Part shown: piece by piece, positions 15,264 to 24,566 of the stretch | How positions within the stretch are numbered: position 1 is the stretch's first letter | Layout of the letters: the number at the start of each line of letters is the position of its first letter | Assembly: GCF_024436415.1 (NCBI RefSeq) | Contig: NZ_JAFMZQ010000001.1 | Coordinates: 2,294,001-2,358,000 of the forward strand | From: Pedobacter deserti | GTDB taxonomy: Bacteria; Bacteroidota; Bacteroidia; Sphingobacteriales; Sphingobacteriaceae | Length of the DNA stretch: 64,000 nt | Direction: 5' to 3' | Program-made: the position numbers and the translations under genes | The notes under the pieces: generated by a model | Seen by the model: only the letters and a program-made list of their open reading frames with translations | Database searches by the model: none | What the model was told of the DNA's origin: nothing

Positions 15264-15557
15264 TTAAATGTTGTCGATGACGCTTTTAAGTTGGCTGGCT
15301 TGAATTACGCCGCTTTGCCGCCATTTGATCTGGCCGCCTTTGAAGAGGATTAGTGTGGGTACGCCCTGGATGTTGTACTGGCTGGAGACAGCAGGGTTCT
15401 TGTCGACATCGACTTTGAGAATGGTGACTTGTTCGCCAACCATACCTTTCAGCTGCTGTAGGATTGGCGCCATCATTTTACATGGGCCGCACCACTCAGC
15501 GGAAAAATCGACCAATACGGGTTTATCTGAACTGATGATTTCTTTGAACGTTGCCAT
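15264..15557 (-). CDS. trxA: Thioredoxin
   Basis: A 97-residue canonical thioredoxin with active site W22-C-G-P-C26 in [15 protein letters not shown], the buried Asp strand [10 protein letters not shown], and the cis-Pro loop [13 protein letters not shown]. It reduces cytosolic disulfides and supplies electrons to enzymes such as peroxiredoxins or reductases. It is slightly short at the N-terminus compared with E. coli thioredoxin but has all core elements. It is a single gene, convergent with the CxxCH protein. Confidence 0.9.
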   Translation of the reverse strand: MATFKEIISSDKPVLVDFSAEWCGPCKMMAPILQQLKGMVGEQVTILKVDVDKNPAVSSQYNIQGVPTLILFKGGQIKWRQSGVIQASQLKSVIDNI

Positions 15558-15620
15558 ACTGCAATAACAGGATTATTGGAATTTTGTTTAGCCGAGGGTT
15601 CTAGGTATTCGCTGGGTTTG

Positions 15621-16172
15621 TCAAGAGTTTTCTTTGCGTATTTGTTCAATTGAGGGTCTTGAAAGACCAGAGGACATTAAAACATCTGCGATGAAAGCGG
15701 TTTTTCCGTGTACGTACTGTTCGATGTCAAAAGGGTGGAGGCTGGCTAGTTGTTTTTTGAGGTTCCCGTAGGCCTCTCTTGCTTCCTGACTGCCACGCAG
15801 ATGGTCTCTGAGTGCTATGTGGTTTAGAAACGCCGGGCTGTGTGGGTCGCAGATATAGAGGTTGTGTGCAACGCTGCGCTCATTTGTATCAGAAAATGCG
15901 TGGCGCCCACTGATCCCCATTTCTCCAAGATAGTAGTACCCATTTTCGTTCAGTGCTGCAATGGCCAGTTCGATGTCTGCAAGATTGAAGAGGATGATAT
16001 CTATATCAATGATCGGCTTGGCTTCGAGACCTGGCACCGCAGTGCTTCCCACATGATGAATATCTTTAATGATGCCAGACAAACACTTTTGGATTTTACT
16101 GCTTAATGCCACAAACTGTTCCGGCCAATGCGGGTTATAAGGTACGACGGTAATGGGATCAGGGTTCTTCAT
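15621..16172 (-). CDS. GrpB/UPF0157 family protein
   Basis: A 183-residue member of the GrpB (UPF0157) family, which has a nucleotidyltransferase-like fold. Family marks are VVPYNPHWPEQF, HHVGSTAVPGLEAKPIIDIDI and NHIALRDHLR. The GSTAVPGL and D-I-D pattern matches the nucleotidyltransferase-like core. Some homologues have been linked to dephospho-CoA kinase fusions in eukaryotes, but the bacterial function is not established. It is divergent from the GNAT gene with a 50-bp spacer. Confidence 0.85.
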   Translation of the reverse strand: MKNPDPITVVPYNPHWPEQFVALSSKIQKCLSGIIKDIHHVGSTAVPGLEAKPIIDIDIILFNLADIELAIAALNENGYYYLGEMGISGRHAFSDTNERSVAHNLYICDPHSPAFLNHIALRDHLRGSQEAREAYGNLKKQLASLHPFDIEQYVHGKTAFIADVLMSSGLSRPSIEQIRKENS

Positions 16173-16210
16173 CAGATATCATGCAAATTACGAATTTTAA
16201 AACGCTTATC

Positions 16211-16218
16211 TAAATTTG
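16211..16218 (+). promoter_or_regulatory. -7 element abutting the GNAT start codon
   Basis: TAAATTTG is an exact TAnnTTTG match ending only 4 bp before the ATG at 16223. If used, transcription would begin at or beside the start codon, giving a leaderless or near-leaderless mRNA. Confidence 0.4.
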
Positions 16219-16222
16219 CAGG

Positions 16223-16696
16223 ATGCAGGAGTTTGAAATACGGTCACTCAGCCGAAGTGATTATACAGAATTAATCGAGCTATGGGAAGCATCGGTGCGG
16301 GCGACACACCACTTTTTGACGGAGGCGGATATACAGTTTTATAGGCCATTGATACTGAACGAATATTTCGATCAGGTGGCTCTGTTCGGCGTTTCGGATC
16401 AAGAGGGTGTTTCGGGTTTCATAGGGGTAGAGAGCAACCACATACAAATGCTTTTTATACATCCTGGCGTGCGTGAGAGAGGCATCGGTCGCGCATTGGT
16501 ATCGTATGCAATAGATGCGCTTAACGCGACACAGGTAGATGTTAACGAACAGAATGAGCAGGCCGTTGGCTTTTATGAACATCTCGGTTTTCGTCAGGTC
16601 GCGAGAGCAGATCATGACGCAGCTGGTAAACCTTATCCTATCCTGAGCATGCAGTTGGAAAAGCAGCCGTATGTTAAGGAAGCTGATGTCAATTAA
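16223..16696 (+). CDS. GNAT-family N-acetyltransferase
   Basis: A 157-residue GNAT acetyltransferase. The acetyl-CoA motif A is IQMLFIHPGVRERGIGRALV, with the pyrophosphate-binding R/Q-x-x-G-x-G/A as RERGIGRA. The later VNEQNEQAVGFYEHLGF is typical of motif B. It probably acetylates an amine on a small molecule or a protein; the YjaB-like arrangement does not identify the acceptor. An overlapping 139-codon antisense frame is a shadow. Confidence 0.85.
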   Translation: MQEFEIRSLSRSDYTELIELWEASVRATHHFLTEADIQFYRPLILNEYFDQVALFGVSDQEGVSGFIGVESNHIQMLFIHPGVRERGIGRALVSYAIDALNATQVDVNEQNEQAVGFYEHLGFRQVARADHDAAGKPYPILSMQLEKQPYVKEADVN

Positions 16697-16709
16697 CATA
16701 ATGATAATA

Positions 16710-16739
16710 TTGCAGTAATCTTCCGATAACCTACATTTG
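16710..16739 (+). promoter_or_regulatory. Bacteroidota promoter for the lysine-rich protein
   Basis: TTG at 16710-16712, a 19-bp spacer and TACATTTG at 16732-16739 match the TTG-N19-TAnnTTTG arrangement well. The start codon at 16759 gives a leader of about 15 nt. Confidence 0.65.
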
Positions 16740-16758
16740 GATGTTCTAAATAATCGTC

Positions 16759-17067
16759 ATGGGTAAGGAAAAATCGAAACATTTGGCGAAGGATGCCAAG
16801 AAAGTTCTGAAAATTGAGATTGAGGCCAGCTTGTTTTCTGCGCTGAAAGCGAGCGCCGAAAAGTTTGTGCCTGCTTCAAAGAAAGTAGATAAAGCGATCC
16901 GTAAAGAGGTCAGGAAGCTTACTAAAGTGATCGCCAAAAATGCTTCCGTGAAGAGATCAGCGTCGGCACCAATTGAGGTCGAGCCACAAAACTTAGCCTT
17001 AGATGGGCAAGACGTTCCGGCAGCTGCTCCGAAAGCTGCAAGGAAAGTCGCGGTTGCGAAAAAGTAA
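16759..17067 (+). CDS. Lysine/alanine-rich basic protein of unknown function
   Basis: A 102-residue soluble protein without a recognised family. Residues 1-70 are rich in Lys, Ala and Val with a helical pattern (KEKSKHLAKDAKKVLKIE and KKVDKAIRKEVRKLTKVIAK). The tail (about 71-102) is low-complexity, ending APKAARKVAVAKK, which resembles histone H1-like tails of bacterial nucleoid proteins. DNA or RNA binding is therefore plausible, but this is inferred from composition. It has its own well-formed promoter, which suggests steady expression. The gene is monocistronic, 78 bp before an ECF sigma gene. Confidence 0.6.
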   Translation: MGKEKSKHLAKDAKKVLKIEIEASLFSALKASAEKFVPASKKVDKAIRKEVRKLTKVIAKNASVKRSASAPIEVEPQNLALDGQDVPAAAPKAARKVAVAKK

Positions 17068-17145
17068 GATTTTTTTGCATTAACAGTATGTTAATATTGC
17101 TGGTCTACATTAGCGACCTGAAAGGGAAGCGTAGACCAGACATCG

Positions 17146-17646
17146 ATGACAGCAATTTCTGATAAGCAAATATTCGAAAAATATTACAGGCGTTTGTGTG
17201 ATTTTGCAAGACGGCTGCTTGATGACGAAGATTTGGCTCAGGATGTTGTTCAGGATGTTTTTGTTGCTTTCATCGAAAAGCGTGGCGCGCTGGGGATTGA
17301 GCATGATGTGATCCGCAGCTATCTTTACCGCTCGGTAAAAAACGCCTGCTTAAATAAATTCCGGAAAGACAAGGTCGTTGAGCGGTTCGAGTCGGACAAT
17401 GATATGCCGCTGGTCGACGAAGAACATGCGCTTGCTTCCATGATACACGCGGAAGTAACCGGAGAGATTCATGGCGCCCTCAAAAATCTGCCAGAAGGCT
17501 GCAGGCTGGTGATCCGCCTGGGGTATTTTGAGGGATTAAATAATCCGCAAATAGCGACGGAACTGAGTATCAGCGTGAATACCGTAAAAAGTCAGAAGCA
17601 GCGCGCGTTGTTCCTGCTCAGGAAAGAGTTGGTTCCGGGGGCTTAG
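17146..17646 (+). CDS. ECF RNA polymerase sigma factor of the first SusCD locus
   Basis: A 166-residue sigma-70 ECF factor. Region 2 (about 8-75) contains IFEKYYRRLCDFARRLLDDEDLAQDVVQDVF, shown here in overview, with the core-binding LAQDVVQDVF. Region 4 (about 105-160) reads LPEGCRLVIRLGYFEGLNN, followed by ELSISVNTVKSQKQRA. It is followed 85 bp later by a FecR anti-sigma gene, then susC and susD, the standard trans-envelope signalling order. Binding of substrate by the receptor should release this sigma factor to transcribe the locus. Confidence 0.9.
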   Translation: MTAISDKQIFEKYYRRLCDFARRLLDDEDLAQDVVQDVFVAFIEKRGALGIEHDVIRSYLYRSVKNACLNKFRKDKVVERFESDNDMPLVDEEHALASMIHAEVTGEIHGALKNLPEGCRLVIRLGYFEGLNNPQIATELSISVNTVKSQKQRALFLLRKELVPGA

Positions 17647-17731
17647 GCAGTGGCTATTTAAAAAAAATCATTTTTGTTTCCACCCACTTTCAGGGCTTGC
17701 GTGTCTTAGTATTGAATGTAGCATTGATTCA

Positions 17732-18871
17732 ATGAAAGAGAACGAAGCATATGATTTTTCGGGACTGATTCTCAGATATCTGAAAAGGGAACTCAGCGAA
17801 GATGAGGAACGTGCTTTTTTGGATGCGGTTTCAAAGAACCCCGTCATGAGAAAGGTATTAGAAAGCTATAAGGGGCGTGAAGAGTTGGATGACGCGCTTC
17901 GTTATCAGGAAGCTATCGATATGGATCAGGCATGGCAAAGGGTACTGTCGAAAAAAAGCATGCACGACACGCAGCCTAACACAAAAGGGGGTTTCAACTA
18001 CCTGACCTTAAAGCGCTGGTTGCCCTATGCCGCCATTTTGCTGATCCTGCTCGCTGCAGGCTTTTGGCGCATTATTTATACCCACGATGAATTGCTGGTG
18101 GAAGATAAGCAATACGGCTTTGCAAACGATGTGCTTGCTGCTCCCAACAGTGCCACGCTTGTATTATCTAACGGTGATGAAGTCGCGCTTGACGCTAAAA
18201 ACACTGAGGTAAAGTATGACGGTACAGCCCGCGAAACATCTGAAGGTTTTAATGAGGTGAGGGTAGCTAATACGGGTAAATTTAAGATACGCCTGTCGGA
18301 CGGCAGCACCGTATGGCTGAGTTCGTCATCAAAACTCCGGTATCCTGTCGCCTTCCATGGATCTGAACGCAGAGTATCGTTAGAAGGCGAGGCCTACTTC
18401 GATATCGCTAAAGATGCGCAGAAGCCCTTCTATGTGGAAGTCGGCGGAAAAGAAATACGTGTTCTCGGTACGCAGTTTAATGTATCCGCCTATACTCCGG
18501 AAGTCCGGACTACCTTGATCGAAGGTTCCGTAAGGATCGAAGACGGCGCTGAAATTAACGTGCTCAAGCCTGGTCAGCAGGCAGTTTTTCGTGCAGGGGC
18601 CGTCTTAATTCAACCGGCCAATATTGAAAGGGAAATTGCATGGAAGAAAGGTTATTTCAGTTTTGACCGCGACCCGATGGAAAGCATTATGGAGGAGATC
18701 GCGCGCTGGTATAATGTGACGGTTGCCTATGAGGGTACGCTCAAAAATGATGTTTATACCGGAAGTGTTCCCCGTGCAGCTACTTTAGGGGGTGTTTTAC
18801 AAGCACTAACGGACGTAAGCGGCTTACGTTTTACCATAGAGGGCCGGAAGGTCACCGTAATTAAACAATAG
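17732..18871 (+). CDS. FecR-type anti-sigma factor (with DUF4974 C-terminus)
   Basis: A 379-residue inner-membrane anti-sigma factor. The cytosolic N-terminal part (1-85) should bind the sigma factor encoded upstream. One transmembrane helix lies at about 90-110 (LPYAAILLILLAAGFW). The periplasmic FecR domain (about 180-290) carries VWLSSSSKLRYPVAF and EGEAYFDIAKDAQKPF, and the C-terminal DUF4974 part (about 300-379) carries KGYFSFDRDPMESIMEEIARWY. It transduces the signal from the STN domain of the SusC-like receptor. Confidence 0.9.
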   Translation: MKENEAYDFSGLILRYLKRELSEDEERAFLDAVSKNPVMRKVLESYKGREELDDALRYQEAIDMDQAWQRVLSKKSMHDTQPNTKGGFNYLTLKRWLPYAAILLILLAAGFWRIIYTHDELLVEDKQYGFANDVLAAPNSATLVLSNGDEVALDAKNTEVKYDGTARETSEGFNEVRVANTGKFKIRLSDGSTVWLSSSSKLRYPVAFHGSERRVSLEGEAYFDIAKDAQKPFYVEVGGKEIRVLGTQFNVSAYTPEVRTTLIEGSVRIEDGAEINVLKPGQQAVFRAGAVLIQPANIEREIAWKKGYFSFDRDPMESIMEEIARWYNVTVAYEGTLKNDVYTGSVPRAATLGGVLQALTDVSGLRFTIEGRKVTVIKQ

Positions 18872-18874
18872 AAC

Positions 18875-18975
18875 ATGACATTTAAAAAGAAGGCGCATAT
18901 GAATTAAGACAGACCAGACAAACTATACTGCCAGCCTGATAAAAAAGAAACCGAAAGTGAGGCAACACCTTCGGT
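18875..18975 (+). promoter_or_regulatory. susC leader: mini-ORF plus hairpin
   Basis: An 11-codon frame including the stop (ATG at 18875, encoding MTFKKKAHMN, stop ending 18907) is followed by a hairpin. Arms ACCGAAAGTG (18950-18959) and CACCTTCGGT (18966-18975) pair at 9 of 10 positions around a 6-nt loop. The susC ATG is 75 nt after the hairpin. The second susC gene has the same arrangement and nearly the same distance. This may be a regulated leader or a small RNA target; no function is demonstrated. Confidence 0.45.
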
Positions 18976-19049
18976 CCGGCAAACGGGCTATAACTTTAAT
19001 CGAACCAAATGGATAATGGTTTAATTTTTTAACCCTTTTTTACGAAAGT

Positions 19050-22000
19050 ATGAAATATTTGATACAAGTCCAAAACCTGGATACAGGTTTTCGCGGACTT
19101 GCCTCAACCAACACAATAATATGGCCTTTAATAATAAGGATAATGAAATTGGTTGTTTTTTTTACGATGGTATTGGTCATGGGCGCCAATGCTGCTACAA
19201 GAGCCCAGCGTGTAACGATTTCGGTGAAGGAGGCCAACATCAGGGAGGTTTTCCGGGAACTGGAGAGGCAGACCGAGTATCGCTTTCTTTATAACGAACG
19301 CCTGTTTGAAGGGATGCCACCGGTTTCCCTGAAGGTTCAGAATGAAGATATCGAGACCGTGCTCACGTATCTTTTCAAAAACCGTGGTGTCATCTTCCGC
19401 AGGCGTATGGATACGATTACGCTGCGTGCAGACGAAAGCTTCGGCAAACGTAGCGGGTATACCAAACAAGACCTGACCATTATTGGTACCGTTACCGACT
19501 CTGTAGGGCCGGTTCCCGGTGTTTCCGTGGTGGTTAAGGGCCGGACATCGATAGGTACCACCACCGATCTGAACGGTAAGTATGTGCTGGAGGTGCCCAG
19601 TCGGGAGGCCGTTTTGCAATTCAGCATGGTTGGCTTCAAAACGGTGGAAGTGCCGGTAGCGACGAAATCCGTCATCGATGTGACCCTCAAAACCGACCAG
19701 AGCGGCCTGGAAGAAGTGGTGGTTGTGGGTTACGGTACGCAGAAAAAAGAATCGGTTATCGGGTCGATAACCACGATTAACCCCAAGGAATTAAAAGTGC
19801 CTTCGAGCAACCTGACCACTGCCCTGGCGGGGCGGATCGCTGGTGTGATCGCGTATCAGCGGAGCGGGGAGCCGGGGGCGGATAATGCCCAGTTCTTTAT
19901 CCGCGGTGCAACGACCTTCGGTTATAGGCAGTCGCCACTCATACTCATCGACGGTATGGAGTATACGACCACCGACCTTGCCCGTTTGCAGCCCGACGAC
20001 ATTAAGGAATTTTCGATTTTAAAAGATGCCACGGCGAGTGCCGTTTACGGTGCAAGAGGCGCGAACGGCGTTATCCTGGTGACCACAAAATCCGGTGTTG
20101 AAGGTAAACCCAGGATCAATTTCCGCGTGGAGAATTCAGTTTCGGCGCCCACCAGGCAAATTGAACTTGCGGACCCGATCACCTATATGCGCTTAAGTAA
20201 CGAGGCGGTGCTCACAAGGGATCCGCTCGGGGAAACCATCTATTCGCAAAGCCAGATCGATAACACCCTGGCAGGGACCAATCCGGTTGCTTATCCGACG
20301 GTTGACTGGCAGGAATCGCTGTTTAAAGATTATACTTTAAACCAGCGCTACAACTTTAACCTCAGCGGGGGCGGTCAGGCAATGACCTACTATGTTGCCG
20401 GAACATACAACAGGGACAACGGTGTACTGAAGGTAGACAAGCGGAATAACTTTAATACGAATGTCAACCTAGGTTCGTACAACCTGCGTTCTAACGTCAA
20501 CATCAATGTGTCGAAGACCACGAAGGTCGGCATCCGGCTGAACGGTAACTTCGACGACTATACCGGTCCGTTATCGAGCGGACAAGACGTTTATAAAATG
20601 GTGATGCGCGCACCGCAAACGCGTTTTCTTCCCTTTTATCCCGATCTGCCGGAAGACAAGCGGCTTAACCATATCAAATTCGGCAACACGCTGGAAGGTA
20701 ATGCCGTAAACCCCTACGCCGAGATGGTAAAGGGTTACAGGCAGTACAACAGGTCGCTCATGGTAGCCCAGGTAGAACTAAACCAGGACCTGAACCTGCT
20801 GACCGAAGGACTGTCGCTCAGTGCGATGATGAACACGAACCGTCGCGCCTTCTCGTCGGTAGGCCGACAGTATACCCCATTCTGGTACGGACTCAATTAT
20901 TATGACAAGTTGGCCGACACCTATCAGTTGCTCGCTTTAAATGACGGCCCGGCCTCTTCCGGGGGCGGTACAGACTGGCTGGACTTTGTAAGGGGAGAGG
21001 AAACCGTAAACGCGGTATTTCACCTGCAAAGCGCGCTCAACTATAACCGCTCATTTGCCGACAAGCATAACGTGTCGGGTATGGGTATCCTGGTGATGCG
21101 CTCAGAAACACAGAGCAATGCGGCAACCCTGCAGCAATCGCTTCCCATCAGGAACCTGGGCATATCCGGACGGGCAACATACAATTACGACAGCCGCTAC
21201 TTTTTTGAGTTTAACTTCGGTTATAACGGATCCGAGCGCTTCTCGGCCCAGAACCGTTACGGCTTTTTCCCTTCTGCTGGCCTAGCCTGGGCCATTTCGA
21301 ACGAAAAGTTCTTTAAAAGCTGGAGCTCAGCGATCAGCAAACTGCGTCTGCGCGCAAACCTCGGACTGGTTGGTAACGACGCGATAGGAAGTCCGAGCGA
21401 CCGCTTTTTTTACTTATCGGAAGTGAACATGAACGAGGCGGGCTATGGCTACCAGTTCGGGACCACCGGAAGCTACGGTGGTGCGGGTTACAGTATACGG
21501 CGTTATGCAAACCCTGCGATCACCTGGGAGACTTCCCGCAATACGACCTTTGGAATGGAACTTGGCCTTTGGAACAAGTTTAACCTCATCGCGGAATACT
21601 TTATGGATCACCGGTACAATATCTTAATGAACCGGGCCTCTATTCCTGCAACCATGGGACTGCAGGCTACCCAAAGGGCAAACGTAGGAGAGGTCAGATC
21701 GCGTTCGACAGATATACAGCTGGACTACTCAGATACCTTCGGAAAGGACTTCTACCTTTCGCTTCGCGGAAACTTTACTTTCTCGCAAAATCGCTATGAA
21801 GCATTTGAAGAGCCGGCTTATCCGGAGCCATGGCTGTACCGCAAAGGCAACTCCACTTCACAGCGCTGGGGCTATATTGCCGAACGCCTCTTTGTGGATG
21901 ACTACGAAGTGCAGAGTTCACCCATCCAGAACTTTGGTGATTTCGAGACCAGGGGAGGTGATATCAAATACCGCGACGTCAACCGTGACGGTGTGATCAA

Positions 22001-22565
22001 CAGCCTGGATCAGGTGGCTATAGGCTTCCCAACGGTTCCTGAGATCGTTTACGGGTTTGGTTTTTCGAGCCGATACAAGGCCGTCGATTTCTCGGCCTTT
22101 TTCCAGGGATCTGCGCGGTCATCGTTCTGGATCGACGTAAACGCAACTTCACCTTTTATAAATTACCGTTCGCCGCAGGAAGTGAGCGATGGTTTTCTTG
22201 CCGGCAAACAATTACAGAATCAGCTGCTCGATGTGTATGCCAACAGCTACTGGTCGGAAGAAAACAGAAACCTGTACGCCATCTGGCCGAGGCTTTCCGC
22301 GACCTATAACAACAACAGCAACCAAACCAGCACATGGTTTATGCGCAACGGTGCGTTTCTCCGGCTAAAAAGCGTAGAGCTGGGCTATACCTTTCCTAAA
22401 CGGATGACCCAGCGTATACAGGTGCAGAACCTGCGTTTGTACGGGTCGGCAACCAACCTGTTCACCTTAAGCGGCTTTAAATACTGGGACGTGGAAATGG
22501 CAGGCGACGGGCTTGGCTACCCGGTGCAGCGCGTATTTAACCTTGGCTTACAATTAGACTTTTAA
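19050..22565 (+). CDS. SusC/RagA-like TonB-dependent outer-membrane receptor with STN domain
   Basis: A 1171-residue outer-membrane transporter that forms a lidded pore with the SusD protein encoded next. A signal sequence lies within the first 50 residues (VVFFTMVLVMGANAATRAQ). An STN signalling domain (about 55-125: NIREVFRELERQTEYRFLYN) indicates dialogue with FecR. A carboxypeptidase-like domain follows (about 145-225), then the TonB box region EEVVVVGYGTQKKE, the plug (about 235-350), the barrel, and the C-terminal strand ending NLGLQLDF. Its natural ligand is unknown; the locus carries no glycoside hydrolase. Confidence 0.95.
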   Translation: MKYLIQVQNLDTGFRGLASTNTIIWPLIIRIMKLVVFFTMVLVMGANAATRAQRVTISVKEANIREVFRELERQTEYRFLYNERLFEGMPPVSLKVQNEDIETVLTYLFKNRGVIFRRRMDTITLRADESFGKRSGYTKQDLTIIGTVTDSVGPVPGVSVVVKGRTSIGTTTDLNGKYVLEVPSREAVLQFSMVGFKTVEVPVATKSVIDVTLKTDQSGLEEVVVVGYGTQKKESVIGSITTINPKELKVPSSNLTTALAGRIAGVIAYQRSGEPGADNAQFFIRGATTFGYRQSPLILIDGMEYTTTDLARLQPDDIKEFSILKDATASAVYGARGANGVILVTTKSGVEGKPRINFRVENSVSAPTRQIELADPITYMRLSNEAVLTRDPLGETIYSQSQIDNTLAGTNPVAYPTVDWQESLFKDYTLNQRYNFNLSGGGQAMTYYVAGTYNRDNGVLKVDKRNNFNTNVNLGSYNLRSNVNINVSKTTKVGIRLNGNFDDYTGPLSSGQDVYKMVMRAPQTRFLPFYPDLPEDKRLNHIKFGNTLEGNAVNPYAEMVKGYRQYNRSLMVAQVELNQDLNLLTEGLSLSAMMNTNRRAFSSVGRQYTPFWYGLNYYDKLADTYQLLALNDGPASSGGGTDWLDFVRGEETVNAVFHLQSALNYNRSFADKHNVSGMGILVMRSETQSNAATLQQSLPIRNLGISGRATYNYDSRYFFEFNFGYNGSERFSAQNRYGFFPSAGLAWAISNEKFFKSWSSAISKLRLRANLGLVGNDAIGSPSDRFFYLSEVNMNEAGYGYQFGTTGSYGGAGYSIRRYANPAITWETSRNTTFGMELGLWNKFNLIAEYFMDHRYNILMNRASIPATMGLQATQRANVGEVRSRSTDIQLDYSDTFGKDFYLSLRGNFTFSQNRYEAFEEPAYPEPWLYRKGNSTSQRWGYIAERLFVDDYEVQSSPIQNFGDFETRGGDIKYRDVNRDGVINSLDQVAIGFPTVPEIVYGFGFSSRYKAVDFSAFFQGSARSSFWIDVNATSPFINYRSPQEVSDGFLAGKQLQNQLLDVYANSYWSEENRNLYAIWPRLSATYNNNSNQTSTWFMRNGAFLRLKSVELGYTFPKRMTQRIQVQNLRLYGSATNLFTLSGFKYWDVEMAGDGLGYPVQRVFNLGLQLDF

Positions 22566-22576
22566 TCAAACATCAT

Positions 22577-24538
22577 ATGAAAGCGATTAAATTAAGTATT
22601 GTTGTTATCGCAGCAATGATGCTTCAGGCTTGTCAGAAATATCTTGACATTATACCTGACAACGTTCCCACGATAGACTATGCTTTCCACTTAAGATCTT
22701 CAGCGGAACGCTACCTCTTTACATGCTACTCCTATTTGCCGAACAACGGTAATCCGGGCTTAAACCCGGGTTTTAATGCTGCAGACGAAGTGTGGTATTC
22801 CTTTCCGATGGATGCGACAGGCATCAACGTGTCGGTAGCCAACGTAGCCAAGGGCATGCAGAACGTCCAGAGTCCGCTGGTGAATTACTGGTCGGGCGGT
22901 AACCAGGGAAAACCTTATTTCCAGGCGATCCGCGATTGCAACACCTTTCTGGAGAACGTCGGTAACGTAGTAGACCTGGAAGAATATGAGCGGGAACGCT
23001 GGAAGGCAGAAGTACTATTTCTGAAAGCCTACTATCAGTTCTTCCTGGTGCGGATGTATGGTCCGATCCCGCTGATCAAATCCAACCTTCCGCTGGAATC
23101 CAGTCCCGAAGAAGTGAAGCTTTACAGGCAACCGCTGAATGAATGCTTCGATTATATTGTGGCTTTACTGGACGAGGCTATTGCCAATGAGAACCTGCCC
23201 GATAATATCAGCGGCGTGGAAAATACCGAAATGGGCCGCATCACCCGGGCTACCGCTTTGGCGCTCAAGGCGAAGGTTTTGGTTACCGCAGCAAGTCCGC
23301 TTTTTAACGGCGGGAACCCCGGGTTCTTTACCCTGAAGGATAACCGCGGTCGCGAATTGTTCAACACGAGTCCGGATCCGCAAAAGTGGGTTAAAGCTGC
23401 AGATGCCTGCAGAACGGCCGTTGAATTTGCCGAGGCTCAGGGCTTTGGTCTGCACGAATTTGGAGGCAGTTTTTCTTACGTGATCAACGACACCATCCGC
23501 ACGCAACTGGATTTGCGTACGGCCGTGACCGAACGGGAGAACAACAGGGAGACCTTATGGGCATTTACCAACAGCCGGCTTTCGGACATTCAGAGGTATT
23601 TCATGCCGCAGATCCTTTCGGGCGACCGGGGCGTGGATAATGTGACGCCGAGAGGAACGGTTGCACCCACGCTAAAAGCCGTAAGACATTATTATACCGA
23701 CAAGGGACTGCCACTCGGCTATGACAAGAACTGGGTGGGACAGTCGGACGAAGCATTGGTTACCGCAACGGCAGCCGACCGGTATTACGTGAAAAAGGGC
23801 CAGGTAACCGTAAAACTGCACTATAACCGCGAACCCCGTTTTTATGCGGCTGTAGGATTTGACCGGGGCATCTGGTTTGGGAACGCGACCAACAACTACA
23901 ATGTGACCCAGGAAAATGCGACAAGCAGCGGTATGCTGTATGTGCAGGGACGTTCAGGCGAACTTTCGGCCAGATTTGGGGTGTCCGGATACTCCGTAAC
24001 CAGTTACCAGGTTAAGAAGCTGGTGGATATCCGCACCGTGCAGAACCCGCAAGTGCCAGCGGCAAATATTTACGCTTACAGCTGGCCGGAGTTCCGTATG
24101 GCAGATCTCTATCTGCTCTATGCAGAAGCGCTCAATGAAGCAGGAGGTTATAGTCCGGAGGTCTCCAAATGGGTAAACAAGGTCCGCACCCGCGCCGGTA
24201 TCCCCTCGGTTGAAGATTCCTGGGACAATTACTCAACGCAGCCAGGATTTTATAACAACAAAGAAAATATGCGGACGATTATCCACGAGGAACGAACCAA
24301 TGAGCTGGCTTTTGAGGGACACCGGTACTGGGACCTGAAGCGATGGCTCACCGCCCATACGCGGGATAACCTGAACGGCCCGGTTCACGGATGGGATATA
24401 GAGCAAAAGGATCCGGAATCTTTTTACCGTCCGGTGCTGCTCTTTAACCAGCGTTTTGCCATGCGCGATTATTTCTCGCCGATCCAGCTCTCCGAGTTAC
24501 AGATCAATACGAACCTCGTCCAGAATCCCGGATGGTAG
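22577..24538 (+). CDS. SusD/RagB-family surface glycan-binding lipoprotein
   Basis: A 653-residue SusD homologue. The lipoprotein signal ends MMLQAC. The N-terminal SusD-like part and the TPR-rich core (FLKAYYQFFLVRMYGPIPL, ATALALKAKVLVTAASPLFN) precede the C-terminal RagB part with the family mark ERTNELAFEGHRYWDLKRW. It caps the SusC barrel and binds substrate at the cell surface. It starts 12 bp after susC. It is somewhat longer than the usual 500-600 residues. Confidence 0.95.
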   Translation: MKAIKLSIVVIAAMMLQACQKYLDIIPDNVPTIDYAFHLRSSAERYLFTCYSYLPNNGNPGLNPGFNAADEVWYSFPMDATGINVSVANVAKGMQNVQSPLVNYWSGGNQGKPYFQAIRDCNTFLENVGNVVDLEEYERERWKAEVLFLKAYYQFFLVRMYGPIPLIKSNLPLESSPEEVKLYRQPLNECFDYIVALLDEAIANENLPDNISGVENTEMGRITRATALALKAKVLVTAASPLFNGGNPGFFTLKDNRGRELFNTSPDPQKWVKAADACRTAVEFAEAQGFGLHEFGGSFSYVINDTIRTQLDLRTAVTERENNRETLWAFTNSRLSDIQRYFMPQILSGDRGVDNVTPRGTVAPTLKAVRHYYTDKGLPLGYDKNWVGQSDEALVTATAADRYYVKKGQVTVKLHYNREPRFYAAVGFDRGIWFGNATNNYNVTQENATSSGMLYVQGRSGELSARFGVSGYSVTSYQVKKLVDIRTVQNPQVPAANIYAYSWPEFRMADLYLLYAEALNEAGGYSPEVSKWVNKVRTRAGIPSVEDSWDNYSTQPGFYNNKENMRTIIHEERTNELAFEGHRYWDLKRWLTAHTRDNLNGPVHGWDIEQKDPESFYRPVLLFNQRFAMRDYFSPIQLSELQINTNLVQNPGW

Positions 24539-24566
24539 TTATCCATGCATTTAATCCGATAAAATT

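Noticed and set aside
16280..16699. A 139-codon frame opposite the GNAT gene
   Set aside because: The GNAT acetyl-CoA motif supports the plus strand; the antisense product is unlike any known protein.
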